From JADKHC01 sp047600805 (GTDB taxonomy: Bacteria > Verrucomicrobiota > Verrucomicrobiia > Opitutales > Opitutaceae): a DNA stretch of 64,000 nucleotides. A program made the position numbers and the translations under genes. The notes beneath the pieces were generated by a model, which ran no database searches, was not told where the DNA came from, and saw only the letters and a program-made list of their open reading frames with translations. Shown here one piece after another: positions 34,424 to 44,702 of this stretch (its first letter is position 1; each line of letters starts with the position of its first letter). The DNA is taken from positions 4,650,001 to 4,714,000 of the forward strand of contig JASGKG010000001.1 in NCBI GenBank assembly GCA_047600805.1. Reading direction: 5' to 3'.

Positions 34424-36942
34424 GATGCTTTGGCCTCCTCGATGCCACATTTTCTGATCGCGCCGCGGGCCTCCAGCCGGCCAAAAACCAGCGTGAGCGA
34501 TACTCCTATGAGTCCAACGAACAGCACCCAGATGTAGCCGCTCATATAATCGTAGCGCATAGGCATATAGTCTGCAGTAAGGACAGGGTGAACCACCGTG
34601 ACACGTTGTGCTGCTGAGACTCTTTCTACCCGATCATAAAAAGCGCGGTACTGAAGTATGGCTGCGTGCTTCGCGCTGTCCCCGAGCAGAGTAGTAAGTT
34701 TCTGTCCCACAGGGTCGTTAATTTCAGCGGCATGTGTCGCGTTAGGTTGGAAAAGGGCTGTGACTAAGATTGTTCGTGAATCGCGCCCAAGGCCGAGGTG
34801 GACGTGGTTGGTTTCCTCGGGCACACGCAGACCGTGTGCGATCGCAGACAGGCGCCGTGTGGAGCTGGGAGCGCAGTCGAAAAGGGCCAGGACTGCGTTG
34901 ACCGCGCGGGTCACGGGGGAGACATAGCTAATTACCGGTTGTTCTATAACACGCAATTCGAGCAAGAACGCTGACTCGCGATGGTAAATCAGCGAATTCG
35001 TTCCGCTATCTAGCAATCCCGGGCTGCGCTTAGCGACGACTCGTTCTATCGCCGTCCGCAGTTGCGTGGCGTGTGTTTTTTCGTCCACGTCTGACGGCAA
35101 GAGGATACTGGCAGCTAGTCCGTAACCAGCGTCGCGCTTAAGTGGTCGCAAGTCGATCAATGCTGGAAATTCACCACGCAGGTCGTCTAGTATTTGCTCG
35201 ATCACTTTGGGCTCCGGTCGATCTCTCGTGGAGAGGTCGAGAACAATTGCCTGCTTTGTTTGAGCTGACAGCACCTGATCGCCTTCTGAAACTAGCTTAT
35301 CGCTGAATAGAGAAGACACTTGGGCCTGGAAAGTCTGTGCGCGTCTCGCGAGCTCAGTATTGATTGCAGCGATCCGGGTGGTTAGCTCGTCGCTTTTTAG
35401 TTTCTTCTTGCGGGCTGTCTCTGCAGTCTTGGCTTTTTCTTCCGGTGAGTGCGCTAGAAACGCTGTTTCCAATAATTGCTTTTCTTCCGCAACTAACTCT
35501 GAACGCAGCCTCTCCAGCTCGGCCCTTTCGGTCGCAAGTTTAGCACTAAATCTGTTGCCGAGTCGGAGTTCCCAAGCACGCCCAGTTTTCGCTACGACCC
35601 CATCGGCCTGCCAGGCTTCTGCTGATAGCGCCGAAGCCGGCATCGTAGTCGAAGCATCTTGAGGAAGGGTCCACTGCTTGGAACGCAGCGTGTTCACAAC
35701 GGCTGTCTTTTCGATTTGATCGCGCAACACTATCCGCGTCATTTCTCCGGCTGGCGGTTGGAAAAAGCTGGAGTAGACCGTTACGAAAAGACTGATGCCG
35801 TAAAGGGCGAAAATCCGAGTCGCACGCTGTGCAATTTGTGCTCCGGCGGCGAAAGTGCCCATTTTGTTACGTTTCACATAATCATAGGTGAGCGGAGGGT
35901 ATATGATACCGATGAGTATAGTAATAACCGAGACCACTTCGCCAAAAACAATGATCTCGATGAGCGAGGGGTGTTTATCGGGGAGAATGAAGTTGACGTA
36001 ACAAAAATAGAAAGCGCTCCAAGCGAGGGAAAGACAGATGAGCGTGCGAAAGGCCTTCATGCGGGGCAGCCGATCGGCCACCAGTGCCAGAAAACCGATG
36101 ATAAAGAAATTTAGGCCCCCCCCGATGGCTACGTTGTTGCCCATCTCCTGCTTGGTGTAGTTCCACTGATCCGTATATAAAAGTGCACCAAGGTACGGTC
36201 CGAAACTAACATAGATATTCAGGAGATAGTAGGTAATTACCAGCAGGTAGACAGGCCATAATTCACGATCCAGCAGCCCGCCAAAAAAATTGCGTAGCGA
36301 AAGTCGTTGGCCCCGCAGCGAACTCTTTTGGTCAACCTCCTTGATGCCTAACACGATTAGCATCAGCATCACTGCGAGGAACAGCGCGGCAGACCAATAC
36401 ATTACGGTTTCTCCGTGGAGAGGGAAACCCACAAAATAGCGTACTTCGTCGAATCGCCCAAAAAGGGATACATAAAAGACGACTGAGGCGAAATTTTGAT
36501 ACCATGTCATTGCCCCTGTCGCGCGGCCGCGCTCGTTGGGAGGGACAATTTCTTGCTGCAAGGGATCGCGCGGTGCATTAAGGCCGTCGCCGATATAGTA
36601 TAGTATATAGGCCCCCACGAGGGTCCAGAAGTTGGGCGCCAGAGGCATAGCGACGAGCGCCAGTACCATGCAAGTGCCCGCTGCTGCTACGAAAGGTTTT
36701 CGACGACCGAACCGCGTCCATATCCGATCTGACAAAAAGCTCGAAAGCGGAGCGATGATGATCGCCAGGTAGAGAGGTAGGGCAAGGATGAAGCCTATCG
36801 CGGCGGGATTCTCGATAAACTTCTTGAGCGAAAATACAAACGCCGCAGCCAGGAGGTTATCGTTGAACGCGAACGCAGCCCATGGCATTACAGCAAACAC
36901 GATCCAGCGAGTGGGGATCTTTTTCTTACAAGTAATAATCAT
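34420..36942 (-). CDS. MFS transporter with ~400-residue extracytoplasmic or soluble insert before the last helix
   Basis: An 840-residue protein. Residues 1-395 look like an MFS/GPH sugar transporter: LSDRIWTRFGRRKPFV (helix 2-3 loop), PRDPLQQEIVPPNERGRATG, and about eleven hydrophobic helices. Residues about 396-800 form a large polar segment with a charged coiled coil (about 478-545) and two alpha/beta-like stretches. One final helix follows (about 804-822, IWVLFVGLIGVSLTLVFG) and a basic tail. Ordinary MFS proteins have 400-500 residues and no such segment. It is coupled to the following small membrane protein and lies upstream of the GH88 gene on the same strand. The first part suggests sugar uptake; the insert's role is unknown. 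Confidence 0.8.
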   Translation of the reverse strand: MIITCKKKIPTRWIVFAVMPWAAFAFNDNLLAAAFVFSLKKFIENPAAIGFILALPLYLAIIIAPLSSFLSDRIWTRFGRRKPFVAAAGTCMVLALVAMPLAPNFWTLVGAYILYYIGDGLNAPRDPLQQEIVPPNERGRATGAMTWYQNFASVVFYVSLFGRFDEVRYFVGFPLHGETVMYWSAALFLAVMLMLIVLGIKEVDQKSSLRGQRLSLRNFFGGLLDRELWPVYLLVITYYLLNIYVSFGPYLGALLYTDQWNYTKQEMGNNVAIGGGLNFFIIGFLALVADRLPRMKAFRTLICLSLAWSAFYFCYVNFILPDKHPSLIEIIVFGEVVSVITILIGIIYPPLTYDYVKRNKMGTFAAGAQIAQRATRIFALYGISLFVTVYSSFFQPPAGEMTRIVLRDQIEKTAVVNTLRSKQWTLPQDASTTMPASALSAEAWQADGVVAKTGRAWELRLGNRFSAKLATERAELERLRSELVAEEKQLLETAFLAHSPEEKAKTAETARKKKLKSDELTTRIAAINTELARRAQTFQAQVSSLFSDKLVSEGDQVLSAQTKQAIVLDLSTRDRPEPKVIEQILDDLRGEFPALIDLRPLKRDAGYGLAASILLPSDVDEKTHATQLRTAIERVVAKRSPGLLDSGTNSLIYHRESAFLLELRVIEQPVISYVSPVTRAVNAVLALFDCAPSSTRRLSAIAHGLRVPEETNHVHLGLGRDSRTILVTALFQPNATHAAEINDPVGQKLTTLLGDSAKHAAILQYRAFYDRVERVSAAQRVTVVHPVLTADYMPMRYDYMSGYIWVLFVGLIGVSLTLVFGRLEARGAIRKCGIEEAKAS

Positions 36943-37619
36943 TTAGTGATTGTTTCGTGGGGAACTCGCAGGAGTGGCGGATGTGTAGAAAGCTCTGAGT
37001 CTTCCAGTCGGTGGAAGTCCTTGCATTGGGGTACGGCCCCGGGTCGGTCTAGGTTACATTTTTGGTGGCTGCTCCTAGGTAGATTATTGAAAGAGATAAT
37101 AGCAACGCAAAAACACATAACACTCCGCCAATGAGAGCCGTTAATTGTAAATAGAAAAGGATGGCGGTATGATCGCAGCGAAGATTAGGGCGTTCAATTA
37201 AACCTCATATTTTGTCGCCTGTCGGATTGGATGAGTACGGTGATAGAACTAATTGTAAATCAATTAAATGACGGTTTTTGTGATACGGCGAAAGCCTGTC
37301 ATTAAGATTACTGGCCTAGTTGCTGTTCGAACTGAGGTGCGTGGGGTGAATGGCGAGATTTACTTTAAAAGTGTTGAAATGCTATACTTAAGGATTGCCA
37401 CCGATCTCTCCCTAGCTATTTTGAAGTAAATGCTAGATCAGTGGATACGCCTCAAAGGATCTTTGTTGCTGAGTGTAAGGCGCAAAGGGATGCGCGGTTT
37501 TCGGCGTAGTTCACTGGCTAGGGTTCATGTCCTTTGTTCTTTGCTGTTCCAGGGATGGTCACACCTTACGGCCGTAGTATCGATCGCGACTATTCTATTG
37601 CTGACAGCGCTCCTATTTC
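36943..37619. other. divergent intergenic region (MFS protein / GH38)
   Basis: Nearly 680 bp without a supportable gene. TAATTGTAAAT occurs twice (about 37142 and 37251). On the minus strand a partial copy of the shared element (TATAGCATT, 37378-37386) is seen, 430 bp from the MFS start. A 113-codon frame at 37430-37771 overlaps the GH38 start and is not convincing. Confidence 0.4.
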
Positions 37620-40600
37620 ATGCTTCCTCGAACATCTCTAATGCAATTGATTCCTGCCCGCATCGGCGAAGCTATGCGGAGGGTGCACGCTTCAATCTGG
37701 CGTTCGCTGCCTGGCGAGCCGCTTACTGTCACGCAGACCGACAGTTATCGCACGCATTGTCGAATCGATGAAGTTTCGGCGGCCAGCTTTAAGTTGGTGC
37801 CGAGCGATACATTTTATTGGGGGCCTAAATTTTCGCAACGCTGGTTCCGCGTTGCGCTACCTTCTGCAAAGACGCCTGAATCTCGGTATCTTGTGTGGGA
37901 GGATCAAGCTGAGGCGACAGTTTATATAGACGGCTGCCCGTACTACGGTTTGGATTTGGCACACAGGCACTGTCCACTGCCAGCCAATGTGAGTGAGATC
38001 ACAATCGAGGCAGTTTGCATAAAAACGGGTATATGGCTCGACGGTTCTGCTGAACCTTTAGCCGAAAAGGGTAGCCTTTATAAGTCGCCTTATCTCGTAA
38101 CTCGAGACGACTTGGCCTGGTCAACCTATCATGATTTGTTGGTATTGTACAGTGTGCTAGAGGCTGAATATAAGCACTATTACCCGGAGGCAAAGAAATC
38201 TTTTATCGACCCCATCCGGTATTCACCCCCTATTCTAAGGATTAGTCCGCTTTTCCGACGGTGGTGCGAGCGCTTGGACCGCGCGATTGATGTTTTGGAC
38301 CGTGAGGGACTCGCTGCTTTTGCTAAGAGTTTAAAAGGGATCTATGTAGATTTTCAGGCGGAGAAGGGTTCTTTGAGGGCAATTTTGACCGGGCATGCGC
38401 ACATCGATCTCGTATGGCTTTGGACTGAACAGGTGGGAGAGTTCAAAGCGGTACACAGTTGGGCTACGCAGGCCCGGCTGATGTCGGCGTACCCGGAATT
38501 TAAATTCGGTTACTCTCAACCGGCGAGCTATGAAGCTGTCGCGCGCAGGTCCCCCAGGCTCTATGGGCAAGTGCGTGATTTGATCCGAGCCGGAAGGTGG
38601 GAAGCAACGGGAGCGAGTTATGTTGAATTCGATACGCAGCTACCCTGCGGCGAGGGGCTTCTGCGAAGCCTCCGTTTGGGCCAAGCAGCGTTTGCGGCAA
38701 TCCGTGGTTCGCAAGCCAAGGTTTGTTGGTTGCCGGATGTATTTGGTTATAGTGGAGTTTTACCTCAATTGCTTCGCGGTTTTGGCGTGGAGGGCTTCTT
38801 TACCACCAAGCTGTCTTGGAATACTGTGAACCGTGCTCCGCAGACTAGTTTCCGATGGCGCGGCACGGACGGCTCTGAAGTTGTCGCTCATATTGTGCAG
38901 CTGCATGACTACAATGAAGCTGTTGATATAGGACGTCTCCGTGAGGATGCGTTGCACCATCAACAGGCGGCGGTTCATTCAGAATTCCTAGTTCCCACTG
39001 GTTATGGTGACGGAGGTGGAGGAGTTACTGAAGAGATGTGCGAGCGCGCTCGACGCGTTGCGAACCTTTCTGGAGTTCCCCGTACGAACTGGGGCAGTAT
39101 CGAAACGTTTTTTGCGAAGCTAGCCGAAGTAAAATCGGATTTACCAGAAATCGGTGGAGAACTTTTGCTTGAGTTGCATCGGGGTGTGTTGACTACACAT
39201 GGGGCGCTGAAGGCGGCGTTTCGCGGTTTGGAACGCGCTTTGCAACGTCTCGAAGCTGTCCACGTGGTTTGTGGCTTGGGCTTAATCGATCAGAACTATT
39301 GGAAGCGTTTGGCGTTTGCACAGTTTCACGACTATATACCCGGTAGCTCAATCTGGGAGGTGTACGCAGAAGGCATTCCTGAGTTGTCGCGGCTGGCGGC
39401 GGATGCCGATCGTGAAGCATCCACCGCTTTGACGGGTGCGGGGGTGGGAGGGACCGGCTGGTTCAATCCGTTTCCTGCCCGTCGTTTGTGGGTAGATGGT
39501 GGTAAATGCTTTGAGATGCCTCCTCTGAGTGGCGGACCGCTTAGTTCTTTGCAGTCCCGTTTAGTTGGTGCGCCCGAAGTGAGTATTTCGAATTTAAAGA
39601 ATTCGCGTGTTCATGCGGTCTTCGATGCGAAGGGTGGCATTAGTAATCTCACAATCGATGGGCAATCGATTACTCTCGGAGGTGGCGGGCATCGCTTATG
39701 TGCCTATCCCGACCATCCTGCGAAGTTTGAAGCCTGGGATGTCGATCGTAATTCGCTTGTCAGCGGTTTTGACGCACAGCTTGTAGGTGAACCGATTGCA
39801 AGTACTTCGGCAATGGAATCCTGTGTCTCGTTCACCTATAAAATTGCCCGTCAAAGTCGGATCGTCGTCCGCTATATTCTTGTAGCCGAAGAGGCTGTAT
39901 TACGGATTGTGTATGAGGTGGATTGGAGCGATCCGGAGATGTTGCTTAAGGCTATTTTTACTACGAAATATCAAGGTCGCGATGCCCGGTTTGGCGCACC
40001 TTACGGCAGCACGCTTCGCGGCCAATGGCCTGGTCGCACCATAGAGGAGGCTCAGTGGGAAGTTCCAGCGAGTCGATGGATGGTAGTTATGGATGACGCG
40101 CAGTCCGAGGGGCTCGCTATTATTACCGAGTGCAAATATGGGTTTACCGTTCGTGATGGCCAAGTAGGAGTGAGCCTTTTGCGTAGCGCCCTAGTTACAG
40201 GTGCGGAGGAACACCCGCAAATCCGCGAGCGCCCGGATCGCCCCAGCCATTCAGACCTGGGTTGCCAAAGGATACAAGTCGCACTTGCGCGATTCACCTC
40301 CGACCTTCCGGCTGAATATCAACCAGCACTATTGGCGGATCTATTGTACACACCTTGCTTGCCGTACTCGGGTGTAGAAGTTAACGCAGGGTTGAAGGAG
40401 ATTATTGGTGCGCCAACTTTGGTGCCCAGCTGGGCAGAACCTGCATCTGACCGTCCCAGGTGGACGTTAAGACTGCACGAAACGCAAGGGCGTCGAGGTG
40501 TTGCGGTCATCAAGCTGCATCCGGGTTGGAAAGCGGCGCGGGTAGGCATGGACGGAGTGCTTTTGCCGAATGGTGGTGTTGTTGTTGAATGGAGTTTTAC

Positions 40601-40661
40601 CGAATTAAGTGTAGAATATACTCCGTATCAGGTGGTTTCGATTACTATTACTCGCGACTAG
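37620..40661 (+). CDS. GH38 alpha-mannosidase, cytoplasmic
   Basis: A 1013-residue enzyme of the usual GH38 length, no signal peptide. In-frame ATGs at 37641 and 37674 are alternatives. An N-terminal beta domain (about 25-240) precedes the catalytic domain with zinc ligands His259 and Asp263 in GHAHIDLVWLWTE and nucleophile Asp373 in WLPDVFGYSG. Then come the helical bundle (FHDYIPGSSIWEVYAEG) and the C-terminal beta-sandwiches. GH38 enzymes are retaining, metal-dependent alpha-mannosidases. In this locus the likely task is removing alpha-linked mannose from imported oligosaccharides after the glucuronate has been cleaved. It stands alone on the + strand, convergent with an ExuT-like transporter gene. 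Confidence 0.93.
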   Translation: MLPRTSLMQLIPARIGEAMRRVHASIWRSLPGEPLTVTQTDSYRTHCRIDEVSAASFKLVPSDTFYWGPKFSQRWFRVALPSAKTPESRYLVWEDQAEATVYIDGCPYYGLDLAHRHCPLPANVSEITIEAVCIKTGIWLDGSAEPLAEKGSLYKSPYLVTRDDLAWSTYHDLLVLYSVLEAEYKHYYPEAKKSFIDPIRYSPPILRISPLFRRWCERLDRAIDVLDREGLAAFAKSLKGIYVDFQAEKGSLRAILTGHAHIDLVWLWTEQVGEFKAVHSWATQARLMSAYPEFKFGYSQPASYEAVARRSPRLYGQVRDLIRAGRWEATGASYVEFDTQLPCGEGLLRSLRLGQAAFAAIRGSQAKVCWLPDVFGYSGVLPQLLRGFGVEGFFTTKLSWNTVNRAPQTSFRWRGTDGSEVVAHIVQLHDYNEAVDIGRLREDALHHQQAAVHSEFLVPTGYGDGGGGVTEEMCERARRVANLSGVPRTNWGSIETFFAKLAEVKSDLPEIGGELLLELHRGVLTTHGALKAAFRGLERALQRLEAVHVVCGLGLIDQNYWKRLAFAQFHDYIPGSSIWEVYAEGIPELSRLAADADREASTALTGAGVGGTGWFNPFPARRLWVDGGKCFEMPPLSGGPLSSLQSRLVGAPEVSISNLKNSRVHAVFDAKGGISNLTIDGQSITLGGGGHRLCAYPDHPAKFEAWDVDRNSLVSGFDAQLVGEPIASTSAMESCVSFTYKIARQSRIVVRYILVAEEAVLRIVYEVDWSDPEMLLKAIFTTKYQGRDARFGAPYGSTLRGQWPGRTIEEAQWEVPASRWMVVMDDAQSEGLAIITECKYGFTVRDGQVGVSLLRSALVTGAEEHPQIRERPDRPSHSDLGCQRIQVALARFTSDLPAEYQPALLADLLYTPCLPYSGVEVNAGLKEIIGAPTLVPSWAEPASDRPRWTLRLHETQGRRGVAVIKLHPGWKAARVGMDGVLLPNGGVVVEWSFTELSVEYTPYQVVSITITRD

Positions 40662-40774
40662 CCTCGCTCATGCCCCGTCGATGGTGTCATAGCTATAGCT
40701 ATGTATTAAACTATAGCTATATATAACAAGATTTGCCTCGCTTTTCGGATAACGGACAACGCCTGCACCAGGGC

Positions 40775-42025
40775 TCACGTCTTGGCGATCGGCGCCACGT
40801 TTCTGACCAAGGCACAAACCAACCCGGCAGCGATCGGATGAAGACAGCCCAAAGCTAAGAACATGTGTTCCGAGCCCAATGTTGTGCTGATCTTCCCGAG
40901 TACGTAGTTGGATACCATGGCTCCGCCTGCGCCAAAAGCCCCAGCGATAGCCCAGACACTTGCAACATTTCCGGCGGGGAATGTATCAGCAATGACGGGC
41001 ATGAGGAGCAACAGCCATGTCAGGCAAATGAGGGCAGCGAGACTTAGAAGGGCCACGGTTGTCGGCAATCCCGGCGCGTGGGGTACGAGAGCGATGAGTG
41101 GCGCGCAACAAGCGGAACCAATTAGGACTCTTCGGCGTGCCACCAGCATTTCGCCGCCCCGGCGAGCAATTCGATCTGAAAGCGCGGCTAGAGAAAGTGC
41201 GCCAATGTTTCCGACGAGGAAAGGGATCCAACCAACCATTCCGGCCGTCTTCAACGATAGTCCTCGCTGTTCCTGAAAATAACCCGGCATCCAGAATAGG
41301 CAAAAATACCAAACAGGATCACTGACTAGACGGGCGAGAATTATGCCCCAAGTGCTGCGTCGTTTCCATAGACTAGACCATGGCAATGCCGAAGTCACAG
41401 GCTTTGTCTCTGCAGATGCAGCAACTTCTTGTGGTTCCCGAAAACTTATCCACCAAGCGATCGCCAAAACAAGACCCGTCAAGCCCGGCACCACAAATGC
41501 GGCGTGCCATGAATAAGCTGTAGCCAAGCTGGCGACAAGAGGAGCTGCCGCAATCGCCCCTACCGTTCCTCCTGCACCTGCTAGACTCATGAGAAAGGCA
41601 CGATTTTGCAATGGAGCCCACAGTGTCATGGCGCGGATTGATGCCGGGAAATTTCCTGGCTCCATGATGCCAAGAAGGGCGCGAAATGCAGCGAACGCAA
41701 AAAATGATCTCGTGAGTCCACAGCCAATCGTTGCGAGCGACCAGCCGATCATGAATAGTGTAAGGGCAAGGCGGGCGCCAAGCCGATCTACCACCCAACC
41801 GCTGCCTACATAGGCAGCAGCATAGCAGAATGTGAATACGTTGACCAAAGCAGCATACCCTGAATCATCGAGGTTGAATTCGGTCTTAATCGTCGGCTTC
41901 AAAATCGAGAGCGTCTGGCGATCAAGATAGTTCAGGAATGTCGCCGTGAATAATAATGCTACAATCAGCCAAAGGCGCCGGGAGGGCAGAGTGGGACTAG
42001 CTGTGTATGGCATGGGGCTCTTCAT
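40775..42025 (-). CDS. MFS transporter of the anion:cation symporter type (hexuronate transporter-like)
   Basis: A 416-residue, 12-helix transporter. The first helix signature FLNYLDRQTLSILKPTIKTE and the helix 2-3 loop GWVVDRLGARLAL are typical of the ACS family (ExuT, GudP, DgoT), whose members import hexuronates, hexarates or galactonate with protons. With beta-glucuronidase, GH88 and a lyase in the region, glucuronate or an unsaturated/keto derivative is the likely substrate. It lies 80 bp downstream of TonB receptor 3 on the same strand and probably shares its transcript, giving an outer- and inner-membrane import pair. Confidence 0.85.
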   Translation of the reverse strand: MKSPMPYTASPTLPSRRLWLIVALLFTATFLNYLDRQTLSILKPTIKTEFNLDDSGYAALVNVFTFCYAAAYVGSGWVVDRLGARLALTLFMIGWSLATIGCGLTRSFFAFAAFRALLGIMEPGNFPASIRAMTLWAPLQNRAFLMSLAGAGGTVGAIAAAPLVASLATAYSWHAAFVVPGLTGLVLAIAWWISFREPQEVAASAETKPVTSALPWSSLWKRRSTWGIILARLVSDPVWYFCLFWMPGYFQEQRGLSLKTAGMVGWIPFLVGNIGALSLAALSDRIARRGGEMLVARRRVLIGSACCAPLIALVPHAPGLPTTVALLSLAALICLTWLLLLMPVIADTFPAGNVASVWAIAGAFGAGGAMVSNYVLGKISTTLGSEHMFLALGCLHPIAAGLVCALVRNVAPIAKT

Positions 42026-42105
42026 TTTGCTAACAAGGAGCCCTATGCATGGCGGCGTGGGCTGCGTGACCGAAGTTATAATGACTGTGTTCTATATCAA
42101 CGATA

Positions 42106-44355
42106 CTAGAGTTTGTAAGTAACACTAATATAGGCTGTGAGTGGATCTGCCAGGAGCGATGATGAATCGTGATATTTCTCATCGAACACATTCTTAATGT
42201 TCAATTGGTAGGTCGTGGGATATTTGAACAACTTGTTCTGGTAGGAAATTAGGAAATCGACAGGAGTAGGATTTTCCAATTTTATACTAAATGTAGGTTG
42301 GAGCGTTGCAGAGATGTTAGACTGGTGACGTATGGCACCGCCAACAGTGAGTCCTTTAAAGGTGCCGGATGTTATCGTATACCGTTGCCAAAGGGCAAAG
42401 GTGTGCTCGGGCGACATCGGAAGCTTGCGTCCCACAAGAATAGGGCTCGCCGTATCTTTTATAATTTCGCGCTCCCAAAGATATGTATATGCGAAGAGGA
42501 CTTGATAGTTGCGAGCGGGAGTAAAAGTCGCTTCCAATTCCGAACCTCGAGTGCGACTGGAACCGCCTGCTATGAGAATGGGGCTTACGCCGAGTGCCAG
42601 TTCGCGCAGAAAATCTCTCCGCGCTTCGCCAGCACGAAGCACTTCAAACACCGAGACGGTTCCTGAGATCCGGCCGTCAAAATAGCTGGTCTTCATCCCG
42701 ATTTCTTTCCCTGTACCCTGAACGTTCGGGGCTATGTTGCCAAAAACATCTACTTGGAACTGTGGCTCGAACGTTTTGCTATAATTAGCGAAGACTGAAA
42801 AGTCTTTGATCGGTTCCCACATGACACCAGCTTGGGGTGTCGTTTCGCTTGTTTTCAACAGGGGTTGACCGGCATTAGCCCTGTTCTTGACAGTCGTATT
42901 TCGCAACCCGCCGAGTAGTTTAATGCGATCGTCAAACACTCCAAATTGGTAAGCAGCGTAGTAGGCATTTTCTGTCCCGTGAGGAAGACCAAAGGAAGTA
43001 GGCATTACCGGCCAAGGAGTAGGGAACTGCTGCTTTAGGTGCTGAGGTCCCATCGTTTTATTATTCCAGTTAACTAGGTTACCCGCGACGGAGAACGTCT
43101 TGTCTTTATTTTCGACATAGCGCACGCCGACTAGAACGCGGTGGGAGGCCAGACCTGTTTTGAATTCGCCGACGGCTTCACCCTCGTAAGCATTATTGTG
43201 CGGATGTGTACCGTTATACACAGGGCGCGCAGCGACAAAGGTTCCTGCTGGATCAGGGAAGCCGCTTTCTTCCAAGGTTTCTACGATTGCGTCAAATTGC
43301 GCGGCACCGAAACGCAACGATAGCCACTCAAGAGGTTTGGCCGTGAGTTCACCTTGAAGGTTTCGTGATCGATCTTTCTTGAAGTTGTCAGGACCGGAAT
43401 TGTTACCTTTGTCTCCATCTAGATAAGCGACGTTGTCGGCAAATGTGGTGATGCTAGGGCGGTTGAAAGGTGTTCGGTTGGTGGCCCCCCACGTAGTAAT
43501 AGGCACTCCAATGTTGGAGGGATTAGCAAGATATTCGTAGTCGGAGCGAGCCCCTGAATGCGGCTGATTTTGAACCGATTCGTTATAATCGAAATTACAG
43601 TTGAATATGAGCTTATCCGTGATGTGCCAAGTTAACGCGCCGTATCCTGCATTTTGCCTTAGATAGGTCCAATCGTAGTAACCGTCCTCGCGATCGAGGA
43701 TGCTGCAAGCTACGCGAACCGATAGGGTTCTGGTGATAGGTTGATTATGGTCGATCACTAGCCGGCTGTAGTCATAGCTGCCCCCTACAGCTTTGATTCG
43801 TGTCTCCTGATTTGCGCCGGGCCGTAGCGTAATCACGTTCACGACGCCGCCCGGTGCAACACGGCCGAAAAAGACGGAATTAGGCCCTTTAACAACTTCG
43901 GAGCGCTCGATGAAATCCGCAGTAGGATTGCGGGAAGCGCCACCGATGCGATTAACTAAGAGGGGGGAGAGAAATCCTCGAATTGTATAATTGTTGGGAT
44001 CGCGGCTATCGGTGGTCACTCCTGAGGTGTATTGTAGCACTTCTCTGAAAAGCCCCGCTCCACCTATATCATTCATCAAGTCCTTGGTGATAACACTTAC
44101 ACTTATTGGTGTTTTGTATATTTCGGTACCTATTCCCGTCGCAGTAATCGAATTGGTTGCCCGATAGCCGAAATCTCGTGACGAGGTTACCTCGAATGCT
44201 GGCAATGTATATTCGGCCTCAGTTTGGGTGTTGGATTTAGTATTTGGACTTTGGGCATTAGCGAATTGTGTTGCGGCTAGAACAACCGCGATCATTGATG
44301 CGGTTGCGGGTGGTTGAATGTCAAACAGCCTTTTGAGGCAGGTTGTGATTTTCAT
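42106..44355 (-). CDS. TonB-dependent receptor, compact FhuA/siderophore-like type (copy 3)
   Basis: A 749-residue receptor: signal peptide (ending NAQ near residue 35), TonB-box-like TLPAFEVTS, plug domain (TPISVSVITKDLMNDIG, RSEVVKGPNSVFFGRVAPGG), beta-barrel ending LTAYISVTYKL. It is about 190 residues shorter than receptors 1 and 2 and not closely similar to them; the plug and barrel resemble ferrichrome-type receptors. It forms a likely operon with the ExuT-like transporter, so an acidic sugar or a sugar-metal complex is a possible cargo; a siderophore is the alternative. The shared 22-nt element is not found upstream. Confidence 0.88.
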   Translation of the reverse strand: MKITTCLKRLFDIQPPATASMIAVVLAATQFANAQSPNTKSNTQTEAEYTLPAFEVTSSRDFGYRATNSITATGIGTEIYKTPISVSVITKDLMNDIGGAGLFREVLQYTSGVTTDSRDPNNYTIRGFLSPLLVNRIGGASRNPTADFIERSEVVKGPNSVFFGRVAPGGVVNVITLRPGANQETRIKAVGGSYDYSRLVIDHNQPITRTLSVRVACSILDREDGYYDWTYLRQNAGYGALTWHITDKLIFNCNFDYNESVQNQPHSGARSDYEYLANPSNIGVPITTWGATNRTPFNRPSITTFADNVAYLDGDKGNNSGPDNFKKDRSRNLQGELTAKPLEWLSLRFGAAQFDAIVETLEESGFPDPAGTFVAARPVYNGTHPHNNAYEGEAVGEFKTGLASHRVLVGVRYVENKDKTFSVAGNLVNWNNKTMGPQHLKQQFPTPWPVMPTSFGLPHGTENAYYAAYQFGVFDDRIKLLGGLRNTTVKNRANAGQPLLKTSETTPQAGVMWEPIKDFSVFANYSKTFEPQFQVDVFGNIAPNVQGTGKEIGMKTSYFDGRISGTVSVFEVLRAGEARRDFLRELALGVSPILIAGGSSRTRGSELEATFTPARNYQVLFAYTYLWEREIIKDTASPILVGRKLPMSPEHTFALWQRYTITSGTFKGLTVGGAIRHQSNISATLQPTFSIKLENPTPVDFLISYQNKLFKYPTTYQLNIKNVFDEKYHDSSSLLADPLTAYISVTYKL

Positions 44356-44702
44356 TTTAGGGCAAACAAGCAGGGGTTGCGGGTTATTGTTAGCTCGGTT
44401 TACAAGCCTACCAAACGTCAGTGTGATTGGTGATCTCTGATCGGCGAGTTTCGATACTTTCGATTTTCTCCCGACTAGTTATAGTTTCTTTGCACGTCTG
44501 GTTCTCGATATTGAGGCGCTCCTTGATTTGAGGTAGAGGTTACAGCCTCACTGATGATTTCAAGATTCGCCGCGTTTTGCCTTCGAAATGCTAAAAAATA
44601 ATAACTTTTTGCCAAGCTGATGTAACCGTCGTCGGTCGATTTATGTGTATTACATTTGTATAACCGCGAATAATTCTAAATACACGTTCCAGTCTAATAT
44701 TT
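44356..44702. other. divergent intergenic region (TonB receptor 3 / FAD oxidoreductase)
   Basis: About 350 bp with no gene, strong hairpin or copy of the shared element seen. Confidence 0.4.

Noticed and set aside
37430..37771. 113-codon frame overlapping the GH38 start
   Set aside because: Overlaps a secure gene by 150 bp and its second half translates as a shadow of GH38; the hydrophobic part alone is not enough.
40700..40730. ATAGCTATA tandem repeats and a TAAACTATAGC string resembling the shared element
   Set aside because: Lies between convergent genes, lacks the conserved right half, and is simple AT-rich sequence.
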